64,000 nucleotides of DNA from Mitsuaria chitosanitabida ATCC BAA-476 = NBRC 102408 (GTDB lineage: Bacteria; Pseudomonadota; Gammaproteobacteria; Burkholderiales; Burkholderiaceae_C). Within the stretch, counting starts at the first letter, position 1. Each line of letters opens with the position of its first letter. The stretch lies in the NCBI RefSeq assembly GCF_001598255.1, contig NZ_BCYP01000040.1:62001-126000 (forward strand). Reading direction: 5' to 3'. Shown here piece after piece: positions 41,144 through 49,752 of the stretch. A model generated the notes under the pieces. The model was not told the origin of the DNA. It ran no database searches and saw only the letters and a list, made by a program, of their open reading frames with translations. The position numbers and the translations under genes are program-made.

Positions 41144-41176
41144 GAAGGGCGCCGTGAGGCGCCCTTCCCGCTTTTG
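41144..41176 (+). terminator. Intrinsic terminator of hslVU
   Basis: A perfect 10-bp stem (GAAGGGCGCC/GGCGCCCTTC) with GTGA loop, then CCGCTTTT. It lies 45 bp after the hslU stop. Confidence 0.8.
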
Positions 41177-41193
41177 GCGCCGCGACGGCGCCC

Positions 41194-41700
41194 TTACTCG
41201 AACAGCACCTGCACCGTCAGGACGGGGGCCTCGTCGAGGCTGGCCTTGCATTGGCGGCCCAGCTCGACGCTGCTGAAGCCCGAGGACATCAGTTCGACCA
41301 GTTCCTTGGTCTTGTCGGCCGGGTAGCCCGGGACGATGCGCTGGATATCTTCCGCGCTGGCCTTGGGCGGGATGTTCTGCGGCGCGCAGACCAGCGTCAC
41401 GGCCTTGCCGTCACGGGTGCCTCGCAAGCCTTTGGTGGTCTCGTCGTCGATGCCCTTGAGCACCAGGGCACCGTCGAGCTTCAGCTGGTAGACGTCGTGC
41501 GAGAAGCTGCCGCCGGTGACGCAGAGCTCGGCACGCAGCGCCTTGTCGGCGACCGTCGTCGGCACGACGACGCAGGCGGCCTTGCCGGGCGTGGGCCTGA
41601 GCGTGGGCACCGCGGCGGCGTCTTGCGCCTGGGCAGGCGCGGCCATGACGGCAACGACGGCGGCCAGCAGGGCGCCAAGCGCCTGGATCTTGTGGTTCAT
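41194..41700 (-). CDS. Hypothetical periplasmic protein
   Basis: A 168-residue protein with a clean Sec signal peptide (MNHKIQALGALLAAVVAVMA, cleavage after AQA near 24). The mature part has three or four cysteines (KAACVV, AELCVTGG, TLVCAP, RQCKAS) that could form disulfides, and a segment SFSHDVYQLKLDGALVLKGIDD. No family was recognised. It runs convergent to hslU, ending just after its terminator. The start was chosen for the signal peptide. Confidence 0.6.
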   Translation of the reverse strand: MNHKIQALGALLAAVVAVMAAPAQAQDAAAVPTLRPTPGKAACVVVPTTVADKALRAELCVTGGSFSHDVYQLKLDGALVLKGIDDETTKGLRGTRDGKAVTLVCAPQNIPPKASAEDIQRIVPGYPADKTKELVELMSSGFSSVELGRQCKASLDEAPVLTVQVLFE

Positions 41701-41842
41701 GTCTGTCCTCTCCTGTGAACTGCATGCGCCGAAGGGCGCGGCGAGGAGTATGGACAGGGATCTCGCCCCGACCGGACGCCGACCCGGCGCCCGCGGGCAA
41801 TCCTTCACGAGGACGACTGCCGCGTACGGCGGACGCCGACGC

Positions 41843-42070
41843 TCAATGCCCGCCGTGGCTGTCGCTGAAGTCGATGTCCCAATTCGTCGTGTCGCGGTGT
41901 CCGTCGGGTTCGCGTTGCCGGCTCCAGAGATAGAGCCACATCACCAGGGCGATCAGCGACAGCGCGAAGATCAAGGGATAGACCACCGAGGGCAGGATCT
42001 TCGGTGAGCGCACGTCGCTGGGCATGTAGGACGCCCAGGCGACGAAGAGGACGACGAGCAGCGATCGCAT
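41843..42070 (-). CDS. Small predicted membrane protein
   Basis: A 75-residue frame with two hydrophobic stretches (2-15 and about 30-50, VVYPLIFALSLIALVMWLYLW) and a charged tail ending in HGGH. No homologue is recognised and no ribosome site is clear. It sits in a gap on the same strand as the periplasmic hypothetical, so it may be a real small gene, but the evidence is composition only. Confidence 0.45.
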   Translation of the reverse strand: MRSLLVVLFVAWASYMPSDVRSPKILPSVVYPLIFALSLIALVMWLYLWSRQREPDGHRDTTNWDIDFSDSHGGH

Positions 42071-42207
42071 ACGGGGCGAGTATCAGCGGTAGAACCGCCT
42101 CGGCGGGATGACATCGTCCCCGGCAGACCGCCCGATTCGGGAGCGTGTCGATCCGAGCCACGCTCGATCGTCGTCCTGCACGACCTCGTCCACACCAGGA
42201 GCCCGTC

Positions 42208-42639
42208 ATGTCCCTCGATCCCGTCCACGCCTTCCTGCGCGACTACGCCGCGGCCGTCCACGATCGCGACCTGGAGCGCTTCATGGCGCTCTACGCCGAC
42301 GATCTGCAGGTCTTCGACAGCTGGAGCACCTGGGAGCACCGCGGCGCCGATCCCTGGCGCCAGATGGCGGCGGCGTGGTTCGGGGGTCTGGGTGACGAGC
42401 GCGTCCGGGTGACCGCGAGCGAGGTCGTGAGCTGGGTCGACACCCAGGTGGCGGGCGGCTCGGCGACCTGGGAGTTCGCCGCCATCGACCCGTCGGGCAA
42501 GCCACTCCGCTCGATCGAGAACCGCCTCACCGTGCTGCTGCGCAAGAACGGCCCGCAGTGGCGCGTCGTGCATCAGCACACCTCGGTGCCGATCGACTTC
42601 GGCACCAAGCACGTGGCGCGGCCGTCGACGCCGACCTGA
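42208..42639 (+). CDS. SnoaL/NTF2-like protein (DUF4440 type)
   Basis: A 143-residue protein with the cone-shaped NTF2-like fold: helix VHAFLRDYAAAVHDRDLERF, then LYADDLQVFD, and late strands ENRLTVLLRKNGPQWRVVHQ. These proteins often act as isomerases, small-molecule binders or are orphans. The ribosome site CAGGAG precedes the ATG. Function unknown. Confidence 0.78.
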   Translation: MSLDPVHAFLRDYAAAVHDRDLERFMALYADDLQVFDSWSTWEHRGADPWRQMAAAWFGGLGDERVRVTASEVVSWVDTQVAGGSATWEFAAIDPSGKPLRSIENRLTVLLRKNGPQWRVVHQHTSVPIDFGTKHVARPSTPT

Positions 42640-42713
42640 CCCCGCATTCGGCACGCGCCACGGGTCCGATGTCGAGGGCGGACGATGCGCCCGCCGCCGC
42701 CGGCCCGCGGCGC

Positions 42714-43490
42714 TCAGAGCGCCAGACGGTGCGCCTGCAGCGCGAGCAGGCCGTCGAAGATCAGCGAGTCCACCAGCTCGTGCGGGATGTCCAGCGCGGG
42801 CGAGACCTTCCAGCCCGCGCCGCCGGTCATCAGCGTGACCGGCTCCTGGCCGCAGCGCTTGACGATGTGGCGATGCATGCGCTCGATCGCGCCGGTGATG
42901 GCGTAGTTGCCGCCGCTGGTGAGCGCGTCCGAGGTGTTGGTCGGGAACTCCCGCACCTCGCCCGTGGGCACGCGCAGGCCCGCGGTGCCGCCTTCCAGCG
43001 AGCGCAGCATGATCCCGTGCCCCGGCAGGATCAGCCCGCCGAGGAAGCGTCCGTCGGCGTCCAGCGCATCCACCGTCACCGCCGTGCCCACCATCACCAC
43101 CAGCGCCGGCCGGGGCGAATGGCCGCGCAGCCGCGACAGCACGTGATGCCGCGCGCCGATCAGCGCGACGAAGCGGTCCGCGCCCAGGCGACCGGGATGG
43201 TCGTAGCCGTTGGTGACGCCGCCGGCCTGCGTCGTCGACGCGACCCAGCGGGTCTCCAGGTCCCAGAGCTCCATCTGCTCCTCGACCCGGTGACGCATCC
43301 CGTCGCCGGCCACGTTGCAGCCCAGCATGGTGCCGGGTACCGGCAGCTGGGCCCAATCCGTCTCGGCCAGCTTCTCGACGTTCTCGAGGAACTGCGCGCC
43401 GTGCGCCAGCATCGCGCTGCCAGGCTGGGGCCCCGCGTAGAGCGCCCACTTGAGCCGGGTGTTGCCGATGTCGATCGCCAGAAATGTCAT
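42714..43490 (-). CDS. coaX: Type III pantothenate kinase
   Basis: A 258-residue ASKHA-fold kinase that carries out the first step of CoA synthesis, with no feedback by CoA. The opening [15 protein letters not shown] holds the first phosphate loop; [12 protein letters not shown] and the GGLILPGHG block are typical. The start at 43490 begins the conserved N-terminus; 42 more residues upstream are not needed. In relatives birA sits next to it; here it does not. It is divergent from a chemoreceptor. Confidence 0.93.
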   Translation of the reverse strand: MTFLAIDIGNTRLKWALYAGPQPGSAMLAHGAQFLENVEKLAETDWAQLPVPGTMLGCNVAGDGMRHRVEEQMELWDLETRWVASTTQAGGVTNGYDHPGRLGADRFVALIGARHHVLSRLRGHSPRPALVVMVGTAVTVDALDADGRFLGGLILPGHGIMLRSLEGGTAGLRVPTGEVREFPTNTSDALTSGGNYAITGAIERMHRHIVKRCGQEPVTLMTGGAGWKVSPALDIPHELVDSLIFDGLLALQAHRLAL

Positions 43491-43540
43491 GGTTCGAGGG
43501 GTCTGCGAGGGACTGGGCGGCAGGTTAGCAGTGTTTATCC

Positions 43541-43568
43541 TCAAGCCGGTGCGGGTTACGGCCGATTT
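43541..43568 (+). promoter_or_regulatory. Putative FliA (sigma-28) flagellar promoter
   Basis: TCAAG, 15 bp, GCCGATTT closely resembles the flagellar-class promoter (TAAAG/TCAAG ... GCCGATAA). It lies 63 bp upstream of a chemoreceptor gene, which is where such promoters belong. Confidence 0.55.
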
Positions 43569-43630
43569 AGGATGAGATGCAGTCTGGTCGCACCATCCCG
43601 GGGCGACACCTGCCACAAGACAAGGCTCCG

Positions 43631-45496
43631 ATGAAGTTCTCCATCGCCACGCGACTCTGGATCCCCGTCGTCGTCATGGCCACCATGACGGTGGTGATGT
43701 CGCTGGGGGCCGCCTCCCGCACACGGGCCCTGCTCGTCGTCGCCCAGGCGACACAGGAAAAGCAGCAGCAGCGTTTCGAGCTCGCCCTGCGCTGGCGCGG
43801 CTTGACCGAGGCCAACGCCAGCCGCGTGCAGGCCGGCCTGGCGGCCAACGACAACGCCGTGGCCGACGCGATGAAGGCGGACATCGCCCGCACCACCGAA
43901 TCCATCAACGAGGTGCAGAAGCAGCTCGAGGCCCTGGCGGAGACGGACGAGGACAAGGCCGCGATGGCCAAGATCGCCGACCGCCGCAAGGACTACATCG
44001 CGGCGCGCAACGACGCGTCCAAGCTGAAGTCCGGCGGCGACGTCGAGGGCTCGCATGCGGCGCTCAGGCAGAAGGTGGTGCCGGCCATCGACCAGTACCT
44101 GGCCGCGCAGCAGGACTTCGTCACGCTGCAGCAGGGCAAGTCCGCCGCGCTGCGCGAGGCGGCCGGCGCCGAGCGCATGCGCACCGTGTGGGGCGTGGCG
44201 GGCGTGATGTCGCTGATCGTGGGACTGCTGGCGCTGGCCACGGCGTACTTCGTGCGGACCATCTCCGCCCCGCTGAAGTCGCTGGTGTCGGAGGCCGAGC
44301 GCATCGGCGAGGGCGACCTGTTCCACGTCGACCGCGAGTACCGTGCCGACGAGATCGGGGACGTGCAGCGCGCGCTGGCCGCGATGAAGAGCGCGTTGCG
44401 CAAGGTGATCCGCGAGGTGCGGGCCAGCGCCGACGGCATGCAGACCGCGAGCCAGGAGATCGCCAGCGGCAACCAGGACCTGAGCGTGCGGACCGAGCAG
44501 ACCGCGTCCAACCTGCAGCATGCGGCCTCGTCGCTGGCGCAGCTCACGGGCACGGTGCAGCAGAGCGCCGACAGCGCGCGCACCGCGAATCAGCTGGCCG
44601 GCAGCGCCGCCGAGGTGGCGGAGCGCGGCGGCACGGTGGTGTCGGAGGTCGTGGGCACGATGGTGCAGATCGACGACTCGGCCAAGAAGATCCACGACAT
44701 CATCGGCACGATCGACGGGATCGCGTTCCAGACCAACATCCTGGCGTTGAACGCGGCCGTCGAGGCGGCGCGCGCCGGCGAGCACGGCAAGGGCTTCGCG
44801 GTGGTGGCGTCGGAGGTGCGGTCGCTGGCGCAGCGCAGCGCCACGGCGGCGCGCGAGATCAAGGCGCTGATCGGCGACAGCGTGGCGAAGGTGGAGACCG
44901 GCTCGCAGCTGGTGCGCGACGCCGGCGCGACGATGACGGAGATCGTCGCGAGCGTGCAGCGGGTGTCGGACATCATCGGCGAGATCAGCGCCAGCACGGT
45001 GGAGCAGAGCCAGGGCATCGGGAACGTGAACGGCTCGGTGGCGCATCTGGATCAGATGACGCAGCAGAACGCCGCGCTGGTCGAGGAATCGGCCGCGGCG
45101 GCGGAGTCGCTCAGCGAGCAGGCCCGGAAGCTGGCCGCGCTGGTGGGGCACTTCAAGGTGAGCGAGCCCAAGTCGGCGGGCGGCGTGGCGGCAGTCGCGG
45201 CGCCAGTCGTGGCGCCAGTCGCGGCGCCAGTCGCGGCGAAGGCCGCGATGCCGGTGAATTCGGGCGCGAGGGCGCCGATGGCGACGACGCCGGCGAAGAA
45301 GGCCGCAACGACGACCGCGAAGAAGGCGGTCATCAAGCCCGCGACCGCGGCGAAGCCGTCGACCGCGAAGGCGCCAGCAGCGAAGCCTGTCGCACGCGCC
45401 ACGCCGAGCGCGGCACCGGCGCCCAAGGCGGCACCTCCGGCGCCTGCTGGACCGAGCGCGACGTCAGCGCCCGGAGATGATTGGGAGACGTTCTGA
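43631..45496 (+). CDS. Methyl-accepting chemotaxis protein with C-terminal WETF tether
   Basis: A 621-residue membrane chemoreceptor: one helix at 7-30, a helical periplasmic domain (about 31-195), a second helix (about 198-218), HAMP, and a long cytosolic signalling coil with tip [20 protein letters not shown]. After about residue 515 comes a flexible Ala/Pro/Lys linker with 12-bp repeats (VAAP/VVAP) and histone-H1-like AKKA stretches. It ends in DDWETF, the pentapeptide-type docking site for CheR and CheB. So it can probably recruit adaptation enzymes like E. coli Tar/Tsr. Ligand unknown. Confidence 0.92.
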   Translation: MKFSIATRLWIPVVVMATMTVVMSLGAASRTRALLVVAQATQEKQQQRFELALRWRGLTEANASRVQAGLAANDNAVADAMKADIARTTESINEVQKQLEALAETDEDKAAMAKIADRRKDYIAARNDASKLKSGGDVEGSHAALRQKVVPAIDQYLAAQQDFVTLQQGKSAALREAAGAERMRTVWGVAGVMSLIVGLLALATAYFVRTISAPLKSLVSEAERIGEGDLFHVDREYRADEIGDVQRALAAMKSALRKVIREVRASADGMQTASQEIASGNQDLSVRTEQTASNLQHAASSLAQLTGTVQQSADSARTANQLAGSAAEVAERGGTVVSEVVGTMVQIDDSAKKIHDIIGTIDGIAFQTNILALNAAVEAARAGEHGKGFAVVASEVRSLAQRSATAAREIKALIGDSVAKVETGSQLVRDAGATMTEIVASVQRVSDIIGEISASTVEQSQGIGNVNGSVAHLDQMTQQNAALVEESAAAAESLSEQARKLAALVGHFKVSEPKSAGGVAAVAAPVVAPVAAPVAAKAAMPVNSGARAPMATTPAKKAATTTAKKAVIKPATAAKPSTAKAPAAKPVARATPSAAPAPKAAPPAPAGPSATSAPGDDWETF

Positions 45497-45515
45497 CGAG
45501 GTCTCGCTGCATGCG

Positions 45516-45608
45516 ACGGCCCTCACCCCAACCCCTCTCCCACTTCATGGGAGAGGGGCTCCTTTGCCCCTCGCCCGCTTGCGGGAGAGGGGTTGGGGTG
45601 AGGGCCGT
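45516..45608. repeat. REP-like palindrome pair (perfect 26-bp arms)
   Basis: The ends at 45516-45541 and 45583-45608 are perfect inverted repeats of 26 bases (outer part ACGGCCCTCACCCCAACC). Two smaller hairpins occupy the middle. It separates the chemoreceptor from convergent cobA and probably ends both transcripts. Confidence 0.85.
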
Positions 45609-45625
45609 TGAAGCTACGCAGAGCC

Positions 45626-46549
45626 TCAGGCCGTCTTCGCCAGTCCCCTTGCCTCCTCAATCGCCCCGTCCAGCGCGACCTCCTCCCGCCACCGCGCGGA
45701 CAGCGCGACAACCTCCCCGATCACCAGCAGCGCCGGGCTCATCATCCCTTCCCTGGCGACCGCACCGGCCAGTTCCTCCAGCGTCGTGAAGCACTCGCGC
45801 TGCCTCTGCGTATGCGCCGCGCTCACGATCACGGCCGGCGTCGCCGCCGCCAGTCCGCCCGCCTGCAGAGCCTTGGCGATCGCCGCGGCGCGCGTCAGGC
45901 CCATGTAGACCACCAGCGTCAATCGGCTGCGCGCCAGCGCCTCCCAGTCCGGCGCGATCCCCCCATCGCCGTTGTGCCCCGTCACGAAGGCCACGCCCGG
46001 CGTGCAGCGCCGATCCGTGACCGGCACGCCGACCGACGCCGGCGCGGCGATCCCCGCCGACAGGCCGTTGATCACCTCGACCTCGATGCCCGCCTCCCGC
46101 AGCGCGTCGACCTCTTCGCCGCCGCGACCGAACACGAACGGATCTCCGCCCTTCAGCCGCACCACGCGCGCCCCCGCCTTCGCCTCGCGAATCATCAGCT
46201 CGTGGATGAAGCGCTGTTCCGTCGATACGCAGCCCCCGCGCTTGCCCACGCGCAGCACGCGCGCGGTCGGAGGCAGGCACTCGAGCACGCGCGCATCGAC
46301 GAGGTCATCCGTCAGCACCACCTCCGCCTGCTCCAGGCGCCGCAGCGCCTTGACCGTCAGCAGCTCCGGATCCCCCGGCCCCGCGCCGACGAGCGCCACC
46401 CTCGGACGGGCCGGCTCGCGCGCCCCGTCCGCATCGCGCATGGCGCGGCTTCCGCGGCCAGCCTCGGAGCTGGCCGCAGGACGGGCATCCCGGCGGATCT
46501 CGGCGTCGGCGACGCGGCGGGCATCAAGGCGGGCATCCATCGTGTTCAT
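45626..46549 (-). CDS. cobA: Uroporphyrinogen-III C-methyltransferase (siroheme synthesis)
   Basis: A 307-residue SUMT enzyme, making precorrin-2 for siroheme, the cofactor of NirB. Motifs: VALVGAGPGDPELLTVKA, LKGGDPFVFGRGGEE, VINGLSAGIAAPASVGVPVT and TGHNGDGG. The first 50 residues are an Arg/Ala-rich extension. There is no CysG-type dehydrogenase/chelatase domain, so those steps must come from elsewhere. It is the last gene of the nitrate operon, overlapping nasA by ATGA. Confidence 0.92.
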   Translation of the reverse strand: MNTMDARLDARRVADAEIRRDARPAASSEAGRGSRAMRDADGAREPARPRVALVGAGPGDPELLTVKALRRLEQAEVVLTDDLVDARVLECLPPTARVLRVGKRGGCVSTEQRFIHELMIREAKAGARVVRLKGGDPFVFGRGGEEVDALREAGIEVEVINGLSAGIAAPASVGVPVTDRRCTPGVAFVTGHNGDGGIAPDWEALARSRLTLVVYMGLTRAAAIAKALQAGGLAAATPAVIVSAAHTQRQRECFTTLEELAGAVAREGMMSPALLVIGEVVALSARWREEVALDGAIEEARGLAKTA

Positions 46550-49347
46550 GTCGCTTCCTTCACTTCCTGGGAGACCGTCATCGCCGCCACCGCGGCGGGC
46601 GCCGCGTTCACGAGACGCCGCAGCGCCGGCAGGCAGGAGCCGCATTGCGTGCCGCAGCGCAGCTCGCCCTGCAAGCCCGCGAGGCGCTCTTCCGGCGATC
46701 CCGCCGGCTGTCGCTGGAGGCAGGCCGAGATGGCGTCCTCCCGCACGTTGAAGCAGTTGCAGACCTGCGGACTCGCGGGCGTGCCGGGTTGATCCGCGTC
46801 CGGCGCGAGCAGCCGCCGCCCGAAGGGCATCACCGGCGAGCGCTCGCGCCACAGCGCGTCGAGCCATGCCCCTTCGCTGCCCTCGCCCACGCGCAGCAGC
46901 GATTCCAGGCGCGCCTGCGCGCCCTCCCCGTCCAGCCGCAGCGAGCGGCTGCGTCCGCGCCGTCCATCGGCATACCGCAGCACGCCGACGCCATTGAGCC
47001 GCAGCACCGTCGACAGCGCCTGCACCACCGGCGCGGGGGGAGCCTCGGCGAACGCGAGCTCCAGGCTCCAGCCTTCGAACGCCTCCTGCGCCGGTCCCGG
47101 CAGGCAGCAGGCGTACTCGGCCTGATCCATCAGCACCCGCAGCTGGGCGCGCAGCGCGGCGCCCTCGCCCGGCCGCACCCAGGCCGCGCCAAAGACCCGC
47201 CACGGCAAGCGCACCGCCTCCACCGAGATGGCCGCGAACTTGAGCTCCGGCTGCCGCGCGTCCGGACAGAAGGCCGGCTGCGTGAGCGCATTGACGCCGA
47301 GCTGGCCGCGTCCGCCCAGGAACTCGCTGCCCCAGTGCATCGGCAGCCAGGCGCGCTGCGGGCCCACGCGCTCGTCCGCCCGCAGCGGCACGATCAGCGG
47401 CCCGCGCCGCGACTGCACCCGCACCAGCGCGCCCGGCTCCAGCCGCCGCCGCGCGATGTCCTGCGGATGCATGGACAGCGCCGGCGCCGGCTCGCCGGCG
47501 AAGAGCCGCGCCACCGTGCCGCTGCGGCTCATGCCATGCCACTGGTCGCGCAGGCGGCCGGTGTTCAGCGCGATCGGGTACTTCGCGTCCTGCGTCTCCG
47601 CCGGCGGCACGAAGGGCTTGGCGATGAAGCGCGCGCGGCCGTCCGCATGCGCGAACAGTCCGTCCTCGTAGAGCCGCGACTTGCCCGCGCTCGCGCCCTC
47701 GGGCCAGGGCCATTGCCGCGGCGCCTCCTCGATCAACGCGTAGCTGAGCCCACCGATGTCCAGATCCCGGCCGCGCGTCGCCTCGCGATGCTCGATCCAC
47801 AGCTGCTCGGCCCGCTCCCACGCGAAGAGGCTCGCCTTCCCCGGTCGCAGCACCGCTTCCATCCGCTGCGCGACGTCGCGCACGATGCGCCAGTCCGCGC
47901 GCGATTCGCCGGCGGGTGGCAGCACCGCGCGCACGCGGCTGATGCGACGCTCGCTGTTGGTGACCGTGCCTTCCTTCTCCGCCCAGGTCGTCGCCGGCAG
48001 CACGACATCGGCGAACTCCGCCGTCGCCGTGCCGGCGAAGGCCTCCTGCAGGATGACGAGCTCGCAGCGCCGCAGCGCCTCGCGCACCAGCGCCTGGTCC
48101 GGCAGCGACTGCGCCGGATTCGTGCACGCGATCCACAGCGCCTTGATCTCGCCGCGCGCCGCCGCCTGGAACATCTCCACCGCGGTGCGGCCGGGCCGCT
48201 CGGGCATCGCGTCCACGCCCCACAGCGCGGCGACCTCCGCGCGATGCGTCGCGTTGCCGGGGTCGCGATGACCGGGCAGCAGGGTCGCCATGCCGCCACT
48301 CTCGCGCCCGCCCATCGCGTTGGGCTGCCCGGTCAGCGAGAACGGCCCCGCGCCCGCGCGCCCGATCTGACCGGTCGCCAGATGCAGGTTGATCAGCGAG
48401 GTGTTCTTGGCCGCGCCGCTGCTGCTCTGGTTCAGCCCCATGCAGTACAGCGACAGCGTCGACGGCGACTGCGCGAACCACTGCGCGGCCTGCAGGATCT
48501 GGTCCTCCTTGAGCCCCGTGAGCCGCGCCGACTCGCTGGGCGTCATGCCCCGCACCAGCGCCTTGAGCGACGCGAACCCGGCCGTGTGCCGCTCGATGAA
48601 GGCGGCGTCGATCCACCCTTCCCAGATGCAGGCGTGCAGCATGCCGTGGAACAGCGCCACGTCGCTGCCGGGCCGCAGCGCCAGATGCAGGTCGGCGAAC
48701 TCCGCCGTCTCCGTGCGGCGCGGATCGACGACGATGACCTTCATGTCCGGTCGCTCCGCATGCGCCGCCTCGATGCGCCGGAACAGGATGGGGTGCGCCC
48801 ACGCGGTGTTGGCGCCGGCGATGAACAGGCAGTCCGTCCGCTCCAGGTCCTCGTAGCAGGTCGGCGGTGCATCCGCGCCCAGCGACTGCTTGTAGCCCAC
48901 CACCGCCGAGCTCATGCACAGGCGCGAGTTGCTGTCGATGTCGTTGGTGCCGACCAGCCCGCGCGCCAGCTTGTTGAAGGCGTGATAGTCCTCGGTCAGC
49001 AGCTGGCCCGAGACATAGAAGCCGATCGCCTGCGGGCCGTGCTGCGCGCGGATGGCCAGCAGCTGATCGGCGAGGCGCCGCGTTGTCGTGTCCCAGTCCT
49101 GCGGCTGCAGCGCTTCCTCGCGCGTGGGCCGCCAGGCCGGGCGCAGCAGGCGTTGCTCGCGCCTCACCAGCGGCGTGGCCGTCAGGTGCAGCGTCGAGCC
49201 CTTGGTGCACAGCCGGCCGAAGTTGGCCGGGTGGTCGGGGTCGCCGCGCAGGCCGACGACGCGCGAGTCCGCGCCCTCGCCCGCCGTCTCGATGAGCACC
49301 CCGCAGCCGACGCCGCAGTACGGGCAGGTCGATCGCGTTTCGGCCAT
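46546..49347 (-). CDS. nasA: Assimilatory nitrate reductase, catalytic subunit
   Basis: A 933-residue cytosolic molybdopterin enzyme reducing nitrate to nitrite. The N-terminal iron-sulfur motif is CPYCGVGCGV with a later LCTKG cysteine; Mo-bis-MGD blocks follow (GTNDIDSNSRLCMSSAV, TGQPNAMGGRESGGM). The end carries a BFD-like [2Fe-2S] motif (CNCFNV, then CGTQCGSC), as in NasA proteins that take electrons from a reductase or ferredoxin. The start at 49347 was chosen because it directly precedes the cluster; 28 further residues upstream would overlap nirD. Confidence 0.94.
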   Translation of the reverse strand: MAETRSTCPYCGVGCGVLIETAGEGADSRVVGLRGDPDHPANFGRLCTKGSTLHLTATPLVRREQRLLRPAWRPTREEALQPQDWDTTTRRLADQLLAIRAQHGPQAIGFYVSGQLLTEDYHAFNKLARGLVGTNDIDSNSRLCMSSAVVGYKQSLGADAPPTCYEDLERTDCLFIAGANTAWAHPILFRRIEAAHAERPDMKVIVVDPRRTETAEFADLHLALRPGSDVALFHGMLHACIWEGWIDAAFIERHTAGFASLKALVRGMTPSESARLTGLKEDQILQAAQWFAQSPSTLSLYCMGLNQSSSGAAKNTSLINLHLATGQIGRAGAGPFSLTGQPNAMGGRESGGMATLLPGHRDPGNATHRAEVAALWGVDAMPERPGRTAVEMFQAAARGEIKALWIACTNPAQSLPDQALVREALRRCELVILQEAFAGTATAEFADVVLPATTWAEKEGTVTNSERRISRVRAVLPPAGESRADWRIVRDVAQRMEAVLRPGKASLFAWERAEQLWIEHREATRGRDLDIGGLSYALIEEAPRQWPWPEGASAGKSRLYEDGLFAHADGRARFIAKPFVPPAETQDAKYPIALNTGRLRDQWHGMSRSGTVARLFAGEPAPALSMHPQDIARRRLEPGALVRVQSRRGPLIVPLRADERVGPQRAWLPMHWGSEFLGGRGQLGVNALTQPAFCPDARQPELKFAAISVEAVRLPWRVFGAAWVRPGEGAALRAQLRVLMDQAEYACCLPGPAQEAFEGWSLELAFAEAPPAPVVQALSTVLRLNGVGVLRYADGRRGRSRSLRLDGEGAQARLESLLRVGEGSEGAWLDALWRERSPVMPFGRRLLAPDADQPGTPASPQVCNCFNVREDAISACLQRQPAGSPEERLAGLQGELRCGTQCGSCLPALRRLVNAAPAAVAAMTVSQEVKEAT

Positions 49348-49360
49348 CGTGGCGCCCCGC

Positions 49361-49741
49361 TCAGCAGGCCACGCGGGTGCAGGGCCCGGCTTTGACCGGC
49401 GGCAGGTCGATGCCCACCGTGTCCAGCTCATGGCGGTCCAGCAGCACCTGACCGTCCTCGACCTTGACCTGGAACACGGGCGTGCGGCCCTCGTCGGGCT
49501 CGCGCGCGCAGCCGTTGTCCAGCGCGATGGTCCAGTTGTGCAGCGGGCAGGCCACCGCGTTGCCGAAGACGATGCCCTGACTCAGCGGCCCGGCCTTGTG
49601 GGGGCAGCGGTCCAGCAGCGCATGGACGCGATCGTCGGCGGTGCGGAACAGCGCCACTTGCGGGCCCTTCTCGCGGGACACGCGGCGCGAGCCCAGCACG
49701 GGGATGTCGGTGACGGCGCAGATGGTGATCCAGTGGGTCAT
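49361..49741 (-). CDS. nirD: Nitrite reductase small subunit NirD
   Basis: A 126-residue Rieske-like subunit of the NADH-dependent assimilatory nitrite reductase. The Rieske-type pairs are present: CPHKAGPLSQG and CPLHNW. It partners with NirB to form the enzyme. It is 11 bp after nirB and 13 bp before nasA. Confidence 0.93.
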   Translation of the reverse strand: MTHWITICAVTDIPVLGSRRVSREKGPQVALFRTADDRVHALLDRCPHKAGPLSQGIVFGNAVACPLHNWTIALDNGCAREPDEGRTPVFQVKVEDGQVLLDRHELDTVGIDLPPVKAGPCTRVAC

Positions 49742-49752
49742 GTCGTTCCTCC

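Noticed and set aside
46645-49395. 916-codon open frame antisense to nasA
   Set aside because: The nasA frame has the iron-sulfur and molybdopterin motifs; the antisense product is Arg/His/Ala-rich without any domain.
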